Assembly: GCA_001724275.1 (NCBI GenBank)
Contig: MEDZ01000020.1
Span: forward strand, 1-64,000
Reading direction: 5' to 3'
Origin: Gemmatimonadetes bacterium SCN 70-22
Lineage (GTDB): Bacteria; Gemmatimonadota; Gemmatimonadetes; Gemmatimonadales; Gemmatimonadaceae
DNA length: 64,000 nucleotides
A model generated the notes under the pieces. It saw nothing but the letters and a program-made list of their open reading frames with translations. It searched no databases and was not told where the DNA came from. Below are positions 9,030 through 17,720 of the stretch, one piece after another. Each line of letters starts with the position of its first letter. Within the stretch, counting starts at the first letter, position 1. A program made the position numbers and the translations under genes.

Positions 9030-9045
9030 GCAAGGAAATCCTTGC
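9030..9045. promoter_or_regulatory. Palindrome GCAAGGAAATCCTTGC, candidate operator
   Basis: The arms GCAAGGA and TCCTTGC are exact reverse complements around a two-base centre. The site lies between the divergent XRE-like gene (start 8990) and the operon starting at 9077, where a regulator of either gene would bind. Confidence 0.5.
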
Positions 9046-9057
9046 GCTAACGCACTA

Positions 9058-9077
9058 TGTTGCCAATTATGGCAACA
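9058..9077. promoter_or_regulatory. Palindrome TGTTGCCAATTATGGCAACA overlapping the start codon of the next gene
   Basis: Eight-base arms TGTTGCCA and TGGCAACA surround ATTA. The last base is the A of the ATG at 9077, so a bound repressor would cover the translation start region. Alternatively the true start is the downstream ATG at 9125, which would put this palindrome at the promoter. Its sequence differs from the 9030-9045 palindrome, so two different proteins or two sites of different affinity are possible. Confidence 0.55.
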
Positions 9078-9718
9078 TGGCGAACACAACCAGTCCCGGC
9101 GGCGGGTCAGGTCCAGGAATCCCGATGCCCCGGGTCACCCTGGAGCCACCGGTCCCCATCGATCCGCAGCACCCGTGGCGGCTCACGCGCCGCTGGACTG
9201 CCGCCGGACTGGAGTGCGGCGTCCTCTCCGGCGTCTTTCGTAACGGCGGCGGAGGTGCGCCGATCCGGCTCGGCTTCGTGCGCGTGCCGCACGGCCATCC
9301 GTGGTTCGACCTACCGAACCACCATCCCGCGCTGGCCGAACTCCGGGCGCTTGCCTGGATTCCGGTCTCGTGCCTCCTGAGCGAGGCGGTCGGCGACAGC
9401 GCCCCGGTGCGGTGCCTCGGCGTGCTCACGTTCCCAGGCAACCCGCTCGAGCAGGCCCTTCACGGCCCCGCACACCTCACCGTCGCGCGTCGAGTGCTTC
9501 TCTCGGCGGGCGTGGAGCCGGAGGACGACATCGCCCACACGCTGGCCTCAGCGATGGCCGTCGTGCTCGCCGTGGCGATCCGACGGGATCCGTCCTTGGA
9601 CTTCGTGGAGCAGTGCCTGGCCGACACCGACGCCCGCGTACGCGAGTACGCGGTGGTGCGCCTGGTACCACGACTTCACGACCGCTCATCCCACCGCCGC
9701 CCTCCGGAGGGCTCATGA
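9077..9718 (+). CDS. Hypothetical protein, first gene of a three-gene unit
   Basis: The 213-residue product is not recognised. It is Pro/Gly-rich at the N-terminus, followed by RLTRRWTAAGLECGVLS, a compact alpha/beta-looking middle (RLGFVRVPHGHPWFDL) and a helical C-terminal third (AHTLASAMAVVLAVAIRRD). The ATG at 9125 (MPRVTLEPPVPI) is an alternative start and would free the palindrome from the coding region. Its stop overlaps the next start as ATGA, so the two are translationally coupled. No signal peptide is seen. A link to the nearby transposition module is only positional. Confidence 0.55.
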   Translation: MANTTSPGGGSGPGIPMPRVTLEPPVPIDPQHPWRLTRRWTAAGLECGVLSGVFRNGGGGAPIRLGFVRVPHGHPWFDLPNHHPALAELRALAWIPVSCLLSEAVGDSAPVRCLGVLTFPGNPLEQALHGPAHLTVARRVLLSAGVEPEDDIAHTLASAMAVVLAVAIRRDPSLDFVEQCLADTDARVREYAVVRLVPRLHDRSSHRRPPEGS

Positions 9719-10155
9719 GGACGCTGCACGCGCGGCAGAACTACTCCGTCGCCCTCTTCCGCTGGGACGGAGTCCTCTACGACCTGCGGCTCGCGTGGCC
9801 CGACGGGCACGGGGGCGAGCCCGAGCTCCGATTCCTGGCGCCAGGTCGCCAGTATCTCCTGATTCGCGAGAGCGAAGGTCTCCTGCGTCCAGCCGATCCC
9901 CAGCAGCCACTCGAGCCCACCCCGTTCGGTGGCTGGTGCTTCCGCGTGGTCTTCGTGACGCAGGAGGAGCTCCGCGAGCGGACCATCCCGGAACACCAAG
10001 GGGGGCCCTGCTACTGCGGGCAGATCCGGATGCCCCACCCTGCGGTGTACTGCCGCCGCATCGACCCGATGGGCGTGGCCCGGGTGCAGCGTGCGTGGGC
10101 GGCGGGGATCGAAACCCTGCACCAGAAGAAGGGCAGCGCCGAGGACCCGGGATGA
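9715..10155 (+). CDS. Hypothetical protein with Cys-rich motif, coupled to upstream gene
   Basis: The 146-residue product starts at the ATG inside the ATGA overlap with the previous stop and has a good ribosome binding site (CGGAGG at 9705-9710). The C-terminal half holds a possible zinc-binding cluster, PCYCGQ followed by AVYCRR about 14 residues later. The N-terminal part (NYSVALFRWDGVLYDLRLAWPD) reads like a beta-rich fold. No family is recognised. It again ends in an ATGA overlap with a third short frame, which indicates one co-translated unit. Confidence 0.55.
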   Translation: MRTLHARQNYSVALFRWDGVLYDLRLAWPDGHGGEPELRFLAPGRQYLLIRESEGLLRPADPQQPLEPTPFGGWCFRVVFVTQEELRERTIPEHQGGPCYCGQIRMPHPAVYCRRIDPMGVARVQRAWAAGIETLHQKKGSAEDPG

Positions 10156-10276
10156 GCGCGTCCGGCTTCGTCCACGTGCGGGACGTGCTCCCGTCCGCCC
10201 TCTACAGTCTCTTGACCCACGCGTCGAAGGAGCTACTCGGGCAGCTCGCGATGCAGGCCGCGATCCTCGGCGGCAC
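10152..10276 (+). pseudogene. Third coupled frame, probably 3'-truncated
   Basis: An ATG overlaps the previous stop (ATGA at 10152-10155) and opens a plausible helical peptide: ASGFVHVRDVLPSALYSLL, then THASKELLGQLAMQAAIL. The frame then runs into the antisense of the leftward gene that ends at 10277 and stays open to 11045 with Arg/Ser-rich sequence typical of a shadow frame. The simplest reading is a gene cut short where the leftward gene was joined on. I list only the part not overlapped by that gene. Confidence 0.35.
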
Positions 10277-11227
10277 TCAGCCTGTGCCTATGGCGCCACC
10301 AGACCGCGAGGCCGGAAGCACCGTGCGCAGACCGCGGGCGCGGAGCCGCTCGGCCAGCTCCGACCAGCGCATGGCCCGTCGCGTCACACGCTCGGCGTCG
10401 GACAGCTGCTCCGACGACGACGGAATGGGGACCGGGCCCAACGAGGCAACGCCCGCCCGTTCCCAGTTGGCCCAGGCGCGGCGCTCCGCCTCGGTGACGG
10501 CGCTCACGTGCACCTTGAACGGTTCCGACTTCCGCGAGGAGGTGTGCCGGTACTTGCCGGCGACCGATGCGGCGGCGAGGTGCGCAAGCCCCTGCGCGCG
10601 CAGGCGGGCGAGCGCGTGCGAGACCTGCGACGCCTCAGGCGCCACCTCCGAGCGCGCCTCGAACACGGCTCGTACCTCTGCCGCCGTGAAGAGCCGGTGC
10701 CGAGAGAGCACGCCGGTGATCGGCCGGAGCCCCTCCGGCAACGTCGCTCCCAGCGCGACAGCTCCATCCGGCCGTACGAGTACGAACGCCGGGCGCGAGG
10801 CCGCCGGCACGTCCAGCCATTCGGCCTCCCAAGCGCGCTCAAGCCGGAGCGCGAGGTCATCGAGGAGCGCGCGCGGGTCGGGAGGCGATGGCGCCGCCGA
10901 CGCTCCCGGGCGGAGCGGCGCACCGCGGCTGACGTGCGGCGACGTGGGCCCAGCGCACTCCACCACCAGCGTGACCCGTTCCGACAGCACCCCGGCCCGG
11001 CGCAAGAGCTCGAAAAAGCCGGCGTCGAAGAGGGCCGGCCCATAGGCGAGCTGCCACCGCAGGAGCACCCCCGTCTCTGGAGCGGGGTTCTCGGGAACCC
11101 TCGTCAAGTGCGCCAGCGCCTCCGGGGAGAGCGCGCCGACCCATCGCCGCCGCCCTGGCGTGGTCGGGCCAGATCCGGACCGGTCGAGGCTGACCTCGAT
11201 GGAGTGATAGCGCGCGATACGGAACAT
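10277..11227 (-). CDS. Hypothetical protein with a winged-helix-like segment
   Basis: From the ATG at 11227 the product is 316 residues. The N-terminal half (MFRIARYHSIEVSLDR to LLLRRAGVLSERVTLVVE) is unrecognised. Around residues 195-245 there is a helix-turn-helix-like stretch (FTAAEVRAVFEARSEVAP, then SQVSHALARLRAQGLAHL, then AGKYRHT). Its pattern resembles the winged-helix modules of the large proteins at 15460 and 32105. An upstream in-frame ATG at 11308 is less likely. It is divergent from the transposase gene at 11515 and converges on the truncated unit to its left. Function unknown. Confidence 0.6.
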   Translation of the reverse strand: MFRIARYHSIEVSLDRSGSGPTTPGRRRWVGALSPEALAHLTRVPENPAPETGVLLRWQLAYGPALFDAGFFELLRRAGVLSERVTLVVECAGPTSPHVSRGAPLRPGASAAPSPPDPRALLDDLALRLERAWEAEWLDVPAASRPAFVLVRPDGAVALGATLPEGLRPITGVLSRHRLFTAAEVRAVFEARSEVAPEASQVSHALARLRAQGLAHLAAASVAGKYRHTSSRKSEPFKVHVSAVTEAERRAWANWERAGVASLGPVPIPSSSEQLSDAERVTRRAMRWSELAERLRARGLRTVLPASRSGGAIGTG

Positions 11228-11514
11228 GGCAGGGAAGGTATTGGGATGCCGAGGCAATAGGGTGGGGCAGGCAGATCGCAGCTCGTCGACTGCAAGTGGC
11301 GCGGGCACAAGGTATTAGCTGTCACTGGATGCCCTATGTAGGACGGCGGTATTGCTGTTCAGCAACAATGCGACCGACTGGCAGGGTGCCGTCGCTAGTC
11401 CAGCACTCTGTGTTCGTGGCGGGTGCGCATGCGATTTCATCCGCAAACGCAAGTGAAAAGCATCCACAGCCCGCCCTTTACCCAGACTCCGAGATTCGGC
11501 GAGCCCGCAGTACC
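11228..11514. promoter_or_regulatory. Divergent intergenic region upstream of the transposase, with palindrome at 11352-11365
   Basis: The 287 bases separate two divergent genes. TTGCTG and CAGCAA form a six-base inverted repeat around TT at 11352-11365. GGTATT occurs three times (about 11238, 11311 and 11349). In Tn7- and Tn5053-type elements the transposase gene lies near an element end that carries repeated transposase sites, so such sites could be here. No terminal TGT...ACA pair could be matched to a partner end in this window. Confidence 0.35.
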
Positions 11515-14079
11515 ATGACGTCCTCCATCACCTTCCCCCTCGTGCCTGTCGCTCCCCACACCGTGTCTCCGGTGACCGGGGAGTACATGCGCGTCCTCGC
11601 CATCCTGGATGCAGCCGGGGCCGAACTGTCGCGTGTCGCCGGGATCGCCAACGCGCGCGGACTGCTCGATGCCACGTACATGTCGACGATCCTCCAGCAC
11701 GTGCTCAAGGCGTCGTCGTCGACACACCACCGGACGGCCCGGCGCGGGAGCGCGACGGCGGAGTCGCCGCTCGGCTGGGACGATGCGCGTGCCGTCCAGG
11801 ACGCGCGCCAGCGCACCGCGCGATGTCTCGCGGAGTTGATGAGGATTCAGGGCCTGCTCGACGCCGCGGGCGTCTCGTACGACGTCGCGCCGGCGCCCGC
11901 GTCAACCCTGCCGGCTCCTGCTCCGGCATCGGCGGCAGCGGTGGCGGTAAAGCGCGGCCCTGGTCGGCCCCGGAAGGCTCGCCTTGAAGACAAGTCGAGC
12001 GACGTGCCTGTCGCGCCGGCGCATCCGTTCGCCGCGGACCTGGGCATGGCCGTTGCCGCGGCGTCGGTCCGTCCCGAGGCCGCCCTGACGCCGGTGCCTG
12101 GTGGACACGAGCGCTGGGCGTTGGTCGAGGGCGAATCGTCCCACAAGTACCCGGTACTCGGGGCGCTCACCGGCTACCGCGAGGGCAAGTCGCCGAAGCG
12201 CCTGCAGGACGCCTTCGTGCGTGAGCGGCTCCTCATGCCGCTGCTGCAGAAGCTGCAGCATCCCACGCACCCGCGTCCGGTGACTGCCGACGAGCTCGCG
12301 CAGGGGTGGCGCGACCTCATTGCGGGGAGGGGGACCCAGCTCGGAATTACCGCAGAGGGGCTCGACTCCGACGCGTGCGATCGCTACTCCGCCATCGCGG
12401 GTCGCACGCTTCGCTACTGGCGCAAGATGGTCCTCGCTGCCCACGCGGAGGACCGGGCGCAGAATCGTCCACCGCGTCCCGCGCGTGAGGTCCTTGAGCA
12501 CGAGTACCCCGCGCGCCGCGGCGCCCCCGAGCGCGAGGAGCGCGAGAAGGCGCTCCGCGAGAAGATCATCGAGTTGCTGGACGACCGGCAGCGGACGCCG
12601 AAGTGGCGGCTCTCCGGGGCACAGGTGGCGCAGAAGCTCAGCGACCAAGGCGTCCAGGTCTCCGCACGCAAGGTGCAACAAATCATCCAGAGCCTCGGCG
12701 ATCGGTTCCGGGCCGAGCTGCGGGGCGACGAGGAGAGCTGCAGAGCGCTCTTCTCAGTCCATCCGCTCCGCGAGGTACAGCATGCGAACGAAGAGTGGGT
12801 CATGGACAACTCCTGGCTGCGCTTCTCAACGCTCTCGGCGGAGGAGCGTCTGGTGCAGCTGGAAGACCCGGATCTGCCGAAGTCCGACTACGCGGAGGAC
12901 TTCCAGCTCGACTTTCTCGAGGTGCATACGAACGAGTTCGGAGACGTCCGATGGGAGCGCTCCGACGGCTGCTACCTCACGGTGATCCTCGACGCGTGCA
13001 CGCGGCGCGTGCTGGCGCTCCGGCTCTGGTCGAAACCAGTCGGTGCCCGGGAGATGCTGCTCGTCCTGCGCGAGGCCATGATGCGGTTCGGCCGCCCGGA
13101 CCGGCTCTATACCGATAACGGCAGCGAGTTCCGGAACAAGGCGCTCAGGGAGGCGCTGCACTTCGCTGGCATCGCGCACGTCTTCTCCAAGCCGTACAAC
13201 CCCCGGGGGCGCGGCAAGGTGGAGCGCGTATTCCGCACCATCAAGGCGCTCATCCAGGGTGCGGGCCTTCCGGGCTTCTATGGTGGCGAGTTGGGAGGCA
13301 TGCGCGCCCCGCTCGAGACGCTGCTGCCGCTGAGCGAGGTGCAGAAGATGGTCTGGGACCTCGTGGACCGGTTGATCAACAGGCAGGTGCACGGCACCAC
13401 CAAGCGGCGCCCGCAGGAGCACTACGACGAGGCGATCCGGCAGCGGTATGCCATCACGCACCTCGACATCGGTGTCGGCGCCGATGTGGTGATGCCGCTG
13501 ATGCTGCACTGCCAGGTCAAGCGCCAGGACCACGGCATCAGCGTCAACGGTCACCATTACTACGGGCCCGGACTCGAGGAGATCATGCTGAAGCGCACGG
13601 TCTGGATCGCGTACGATCCCTGGCTGTGGCAGGTGGTCTACTTCCAGCGCCCTGACGACGCCGACAAGGGCAAGCTGGTCTTCCACGGCGTGGCCGACTG
13701 GTACGATGCCAAGAATCCGCCGCCGGTACTGCGCGAGCGGATGGAGGCCCGGGCGCAGTACCGCCTGGAGCAGGAAGCCAGACGTACGGAGCGCGCTCAC
13801 GCTGCCGACAGGGCAGCCCGCCGGGGAAAGGCCCGCGCCACCGCGCGGATGATCGCTACGGAGATGGCGGTCGCTGGAGCGGCGTCGGGCCTCGAGAGTC
13901 CGCCGCCCGTACTCGGCGCGGGCGACGCGCCCTCCGTCGGCATGCTCCCCAGCGGAGACACCGGGGCCGACGCCACCTCTCCCGCGGCACCGACGCCCCC
14001 GCAGCCGAATAACGCGTTGAACTCTGCTCCCGAGGTGTCGACGCGCCCGGTGTATCGCTCGCCCTTCGACGAGGACTAG
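11515..14079 (+). CDS. TnsB/TniA-like DDE transposase (Mu/Tn7-type integrase core)
   Basis: This is a DNA strand-transfer enzyme of the retroviral-integrase superfamily. The 854-residue product has an AT-hook-like GRPRK near residue 145, helix-turn-helix-type DNA-binding segments (about 250-420), and an RNase H-like core. Catalytic residues are D466 (FQLDFLEVH), D534 (YTDNGSEF) and E570 (GKVERVF), with 35 residues between D534 and E570, the canonical DD35E spacing. A Mu-type beta-barrel and a basic tail follow. The ATG at 11515 is chosen over 11296 because the extra residues lie in the divergent intergenic region. An ATPase gene follows 64 bases on, as in Tn7/Tn5053 modules. The triad is intact, so catalysis is expected. 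Confidence 0.85.
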   Translation: MTSSITFPLVPVAPHTVSPVTGEYMRVLAILDAAGAELSRVAGIANARGLLDATYMSTILQHVLKASSSTHHRTARRGSATAESPLGWDDARAVQDARQRTARCLAELMRIQGLLDAAGVSYDVAPAPASTLPAPAPASAAAVAVKRGPGRPRKARLEDKSSDVPVAPAHPFAADLGMAVAAASVRPEAALTPVPGGHERWALVEGESSHKYPVLGALTGYREGKSPKRLQDAFVRERLLMPLLQKLQHPTHPRPVTADELAQGWRDLIAGRGTQLGITAEGLDSDACDRYSAIAGRTLRYWRKMVLAAHAEDRAQNRPPRPAREVLEHEYPARRGAPEREEREKALREKIIELLDDRQRTPKWRLSGAQVAQKLSDQGVQVSARKVQQIIQSLGDRFRAELRGDEESCRALFSVHPLREVQHANEEWVMDNSWLRFSTLSAEERLVQLEDPDLPKSDYAEDFQLDFLEVHTNEFGDVRWERSDGCYLTVILDACTRRVLALRLWSKPVGAREMLLVLREAMMRFGRPDRLYTDNGSEFRNKALREALHFAGIAHVFSKPYNPRGRGKVERVFRTIKALIQGAGLPGFYGGELGGMRAPLETLLPLSEVQKMVWDLVDRLINRQVHGTTKRRPQEHYDEAIRQRYAITHLDIGVGADVVMPLMLHCQVKRQDHGISVNGHHYYGPGLEEIMLKRTVWIAYDPWLWQVVYFQRPDDADKGKLVFHGVADWYDAKNPPPVLRERMEARAQYRLEQEARRTERAHAADRAARRGKARATARMIATEMAVAGAASGLESPPPVLGAGDAPSVGMLPSGDTGADATSPAAPTPPQPNNALNSAPEVSTRPVYRSPFDED

Positions 14080-14143
14080 GGTCGCATCCCGCCGTCCGAG
14101 AGAAGCCACGCATCATATCCGTCCACCACACCGAGTCACACCG

Positions 14144-15451
14144 ATGTCCCAGAACCTCGACAACGCCCCGCACTCGCAGGCGATGCTCGCCCTCATCACC
14201 GGCGCCCCCATGCCGCCCCTCTCCGCGCCGGTGGAGGGCGAGCGGCCGCGCGCGAAGGGGATCGCGCCCGCGAGCCGCGGACGGCGCAGCATGCCCACGG
14301 CCAACGAAGCCCTGCGGCCGCAGCACACCGCGACGGGCATCGAGGGCATCTCCTCGCAGCTCCATCGGGGTAAGAGCGCCCTCGCGCCGGGGCGGGTGAC
14401 CCAGCGAGATGTCCTGCATTTCTACCCTGAGTCGCGGTTCAAGGGACTGGTGGGGATGATGCGCCAGACGGTGGCGGACCGGCGTCGGCTGTTCGTGCAC
14501 GGCCGCCAACTCGCCGTCGGCGTGTCGACGTTCCTGCACGACTACGCCAACACCTTCAACTTCGAGGCGGTGATGACCGGGCGCCCCGAGCGGTTGCTCT
14601 ACGTCGCCGTGCCCTACGGGACCTCGTCTCCGCGAGGGTTCCTGGACACCCTGGCCAACGCGGCGCGTGCCTCGCTCTCGACGTCCGAGGTGAGCAAGCG
14701 GGCGACGGACCGCCTGCTCTCGCAGTGCCTCGTCGCGATGCGCTCGATGGGCGTCGTGGGCCTCATCATCGACCACGTGCACCACCTCGAGAAGAAGGCG
14801 ATGCCCTTCGTGGCCGAGTTCCTGCGCGCCACCGATGCGACCGCGAGCCACGTGCCGCTGGAGTACGACGAGTTCAACGCTGCGCCGCCGCGCATGGCGG
14901 TCATTCTCGCGAGCCACATCGCCCCCACGCATCTGTTCCGGTCCCTGCCGCACGTGCGGAGCGCCATGAGCGGCAGCTATCTCAGCTTGGACAAGTACAA
15001 GAAGGTTGAGGCATGTGCTGAGGCGGTCCGTCGAGCGGGCGTGGGCCTCGAGGATCTGGAGCTCTCTATCTCAGACGACCGAGAGCTGGTGGTCCGCCTA
15101 CTGGAGGTGACCGACGGCCTCCCGGGTCCGATGAGCGAGGTGCTCTCGCGACTCGACGCCTTCGCGCAGTTCAACGGCGTCCGGCCCGATCTCACCATGC
15201 TGGAGCTGGTCCTCGAGACCTACACCTCCTTCCTCACGGGTAGGGGAGACGACGACGAACACGGAGAAGACGGGGCGCCCGCTGGAGCGACTCCGGTCAC
15301 CACGAAGAATGGCCCCGCCGCCGGCAGCCAGGTGCTCGACGATGCGGGGACGCCGAGGAGCAGCGACGCCGCGCAGCAGCTCAAGCGGATGAAGTACGAC
15401 AACCTGCAGACCAGCCAGCTGCACAAGGCGCTGCTGAGAAGCGGCGCGTAG
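14144..15451 (+). CDS. TnsC/TniB-like AAA protein with degenerate Walker motifs
   Basis: Position and pattern match the transposition regulator ATPase TniB/TnsC. The segment LLYVAVPYGTSSPRGFLDTL corresponds to the TniB VLYVQ.P....... F block and precedes a Walker B-like VGLIIDHVHHL. The P-loop region reads GRQLAVGVST (G120-T129), with Val127 where Lys is expected, and Walker B has D210 followed by His211 instead of Glu. Thus the residues that bind phosphate and activate water both appear lost. The reading frame is intact at 435 residues with a low-complexity tail, so this is not simple decay. It probably still contacts the transposase or DNA, but ATP hydrolysis is doubtful. Confidence 0.7.
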   Translation: MSQNLDNAPHSQAMLALITGAPMPPLSAPVEGERPRAKGIAPASRGRRSMPTANEALRPQHTATGIEGISSQLHRGKSALAPGRVTQRDVLHFYPESRFKGLVGMMRQTVADRRRLFVHGRQLAVGVSTFLHDYANTFNFEAVMTGRPERLLYVAVPYGTSSPRGFLDTLANAARASLSTSEVSKRATDRLLSQCLVAMRSMGVVGLIIDHVHHLEKKAMPFVAEFLRATDATASHVPLEYDEFNAAPPRMAVILASHIAPTHLFRSLPHVRSAMSGSYLSLDKYKKVEACAEAVRRAGVGLEDLELSISDDRELVVRLLEVTDGLPGPMSEVLSRLDAFAQFNGVRPDLTMLELVLETYTSFLTGRGDDDEHGEDGAPAGATPVTTKNGPAAGSQVLDDAGTPRSSDAAQQLKRMKYDNLQTSQLHKALLRSGA

Positions 15452-15459
15452 CCGACCGG

Positions 15460-17457
15460 GTGCGTTCTCGCCGGCGTGCTGACTCGCCAAGGCCGCTGGG
15501 ACGCCTCGACGCAACGGTTGAGGCGGTCCGGCGGGCAGCGTCGCGCGCCCGGGGCGCGGTGACCTTCGAGCGCGTGCGGGCCACGCTGCGAGCGGCACCC
15601 GACCTCGCGCCGCTCGAGCCGTCAAATCTGTCCAACAGCTTGGCGCACCTGATCCGCCATGGTCGCGTCGTGGTGATCACGCGTCGTAACAAGAGTCGGG
15701 AGCGCCGGGGGCGGAACTACTACACCCTTCCAGGGCTCCGACGCGAGGTAGCACGCGACGAGCAGCGCGTGCTCGATGTCGTCCTTGACGTCGCGAGGAC
15801 GCTGTCGAGGCGGTCGGGGGCGCGTCCCTTCACGACCACCGCCCTGCGCCGGTTCGGCTGTTCGCGCCTGAAGGCCGAGGGCAAGCTGCCCCGAACCTTC
15901 TGGGCCAATGCCGTACTCGCACTCGAGTCGAGAGGCGACCTACATCGGGCGCGGGTGCTGCGACACGGAGCCAGTGTGCGCGTCTGGTGGTGCGTCGTGC
16001 CGCCCCCGGGCGCGGCGCACGAATTCACCCGGGACGGGCCGGGCAGCGATGGACGCTCCGCACCCACGACGCTCGCGACCTGCGCGCCCAAGCGCCTTCT
16101 CTCGCATCGCGGTCCGGACGTCGACTTCGTGAGCCGCAGCTCCGACGTGCGAACGCTGGTCCTCGCGGCGAAGGCACGTGCCGCTACGCGGGGAGCGTCC
16201 GAGAGGGAGCGCGCCGCGCTCGAGGCGCGTCCAGTGGACTTCGCGCAGATCTGGGCAGCGCGTTCCGACTGTCCGGGCCTTGGGCCCCGAAGTCGGCGTG
16301 CCCTCGCAGATGCGCTGCATGCCCTATCGCGGCCCTCCGACGCGGCGCGTCCGGGCGACCTGGTGCGCCTGACGTCGCTCGGCGGCCCGGTTTGGTACGA
16401 TCTCGCCTCCCACTCCTCAGGAGACGACGGGATCCCTCGTCGGGGGCGGGAGGGCGCCGACTGGTTCGTTCGGTTCATCGAGGCTTGCGAGGCGGCCGCG
16501 GAGCCTTGGCTGTCGCGCGTGCGGCGGGAGCTCCTCGCGGCGAGACTGCTGCCTGACACGGTTCCATCAGTCGTCGTCAATGCCAGAGCCGCGCAACTTG
16601 CACTTGACCTGAAGATCCGGGCGCGTGATCTGGATGATGCAATCGCCCGGACGTGGCTCCTCCCGGCTGAGCGCGACCGGGCCCGCGATCTTCTGGCGGG
16701 CCTCGAGCGTGCCCAGAGGCTGGTGCTCCCGGAAGGACACCTCGCTCCATCGGTTGGCAGTCTACCGGCCAGGGCGACCGATGGGCTGCTGCTCGACCTG
16801 AGCGACGCCTACCGTCAGCTCGAGGCGCTCGGCGTCATGTCCTTGTCATCGCCCCGTGCCCTCAGGTCACGGCTGCCGACGGTCCGCGTCGTTCGCGTGC
16901 CCGCGTCAAGTTCGGCGGGTCGGGCTCGCATCTTCCTCGACCGGGTGGATTTCGCTTGCTACTGCCTCGGCGCGTACGCGCCAGGGACGTCCCGTCTGGC
17001 GCCATGGGCGCGTAGGGGCCGGCTGGTGCTGGGGGCGCTGCGGGATGCCGAGCTCCTCATCCATGCCCTCAGCCGCGTCGATGACGGCGTGCCCGCCACC
17101 GGTGGGACCCTGCCCGGCGTGTTGGCCGCGCTGGGCCTGCTCGATGACACGCTGTCGCGTGATGCGCTGGTGTCGTTCCTCGAAGGGGCGATGACGACAC
17201 TCGCGCGGGCCAGGGGCAGTCGCGCGGCTACGACGCGGCGTCCGGCACCTGCTGCGTTCGAGGCGGCCGTCATCGGGCTGGCTCGACGCCCCGTAGGTAC
17301 ACTAGCCACAGAGCTTCGGCCCGCCGAGTACATGGCCCTCCGGTCGCTCGAGGTTCTCGCGAGGGCCGACGGCCACTCCGACCTCGCTGCACTGGTGAAC
17401 CGTGTGCGCGCCGGCTGGGCTGCGGAGACTGCTCCCCGGGAACTCATGATGCTCTAA
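15460..17457 (+). CDS. Multi-winged-helix protein, third gene of the transposition triad
   Basis: The GTG start lies 8 bases after the AAA gene, so the two are co-transcribed. The 665-residue product begins with two winged-helix-like modules. The first (about residues 20-95) ends RGRNYYTL, and the second (about 100-180) contains RPFTTTALRRFG and WANAVLALESRGDLHRARV. The rest is helical and ends in a conserved-looking block (IGLARRPVGTLATEL). It is clearly related to the larger protein at 32105-34732. It has no TniQ/TnsD zinc-finger signature. By position it could be a target selector, but this is inference. Confidence 0.65.
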   Translation: MRSRRRADSPRPLGRLDATVEAVRRAASRARGAVTFERVRATLRAAPDLAPLEPSNLSNSLAHLIRHGRVVVITRRNKSRERRGRNYYTLPGLRREVARDEQRVLDVVLDVARTLSRRSGARPFTTTALRRFGCSRLKAEGKLPRTFWANAVLALESRGDLHRARVLRHGASVRVWWCVVPPPGAAHEFTRDGPGSDGRSAPTTLATCAPKRLLSHRGPDVDFVSRSSDVRTLVLAAKARAATRGASERERAALEARPVDFAQIWAARSDCPGLGPRSRRALADALHALSRPSDAARPGDLVRLTSLGGPVWYDLASHSSGDDGIPRRGREGADWFVRFIEACEAAAEPWLSRVRRELLAARLLPDTVPSVVVNARAAQLALDLKIRARDLDDAIARTWLLPAERDRARDLLAGLERAQRLVLPEGHLAPSVGSLPARATDGLLLDLSDAYRQLEALGVMSLSSPRALRSRLPTVRVVRVPASSSAGRARIFLDRVDFACYCLGAYAPGTSRLAPWARRGRLVLGALRDAELLIHALSRVDDGVPATGGTLPGVLAALGLLDDTLSRDALVSFLEGAMTTLARARGSRAATTRRPAPAAFEAAVIGLARRPVGTLATELRPAEYMALRSLEVLARADGHSDLAALVNRVRAGWAAETAPRELMML

Positions 17458-17571
17458 CGGGCGGCTGAACACGCCGGGTTGGTCGCACTCCGGGCCACGC
17501 GCCGTGTGTCCCCGGCGTCGGAAGGGCGTGTGCCCTCGACCAGGCAGTGCGCGGCGCCGCTTGCGGGGCCA

Positions 17572-17603
17572 CCTCCTGGCTCCGAGTGTATCGCTTCAGG
17601 AGG
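17572..17603. terminator. Hairpin between the triad and the FTR1 gene, possible terminator
   Basis: CCTCCTG at 17572-17578 pairs with CAGGAGG at 17597-17603 around an 18-base loop. It sits between two converging genes (stops at 17457 and 17721). No T-run follows on either strand, so intrinsic termination is uncertain. The rest of the 263-base gap shows no gene. Confidence 0.3.
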
Positions 17604-17720
17604 CTCCGGCCCAATCTGGCGTCAGAGCAATCGTCGGATTCGGCACGCAAGGTGTCGCCCATGCTGGGTCTCGTGGCTGAACAAAGAGCCGTAGCTCGCC
17701 GCCGCGCGGTTCGGCGGCGA

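Noticed and set aside
10277-11045. Continuation of the third coupled frame through the leftward gene
   Set aside because: The extension is Arg/Ser-rich with no protein-like pattern and is fully antisense to a better gene, so only the first part was kept.
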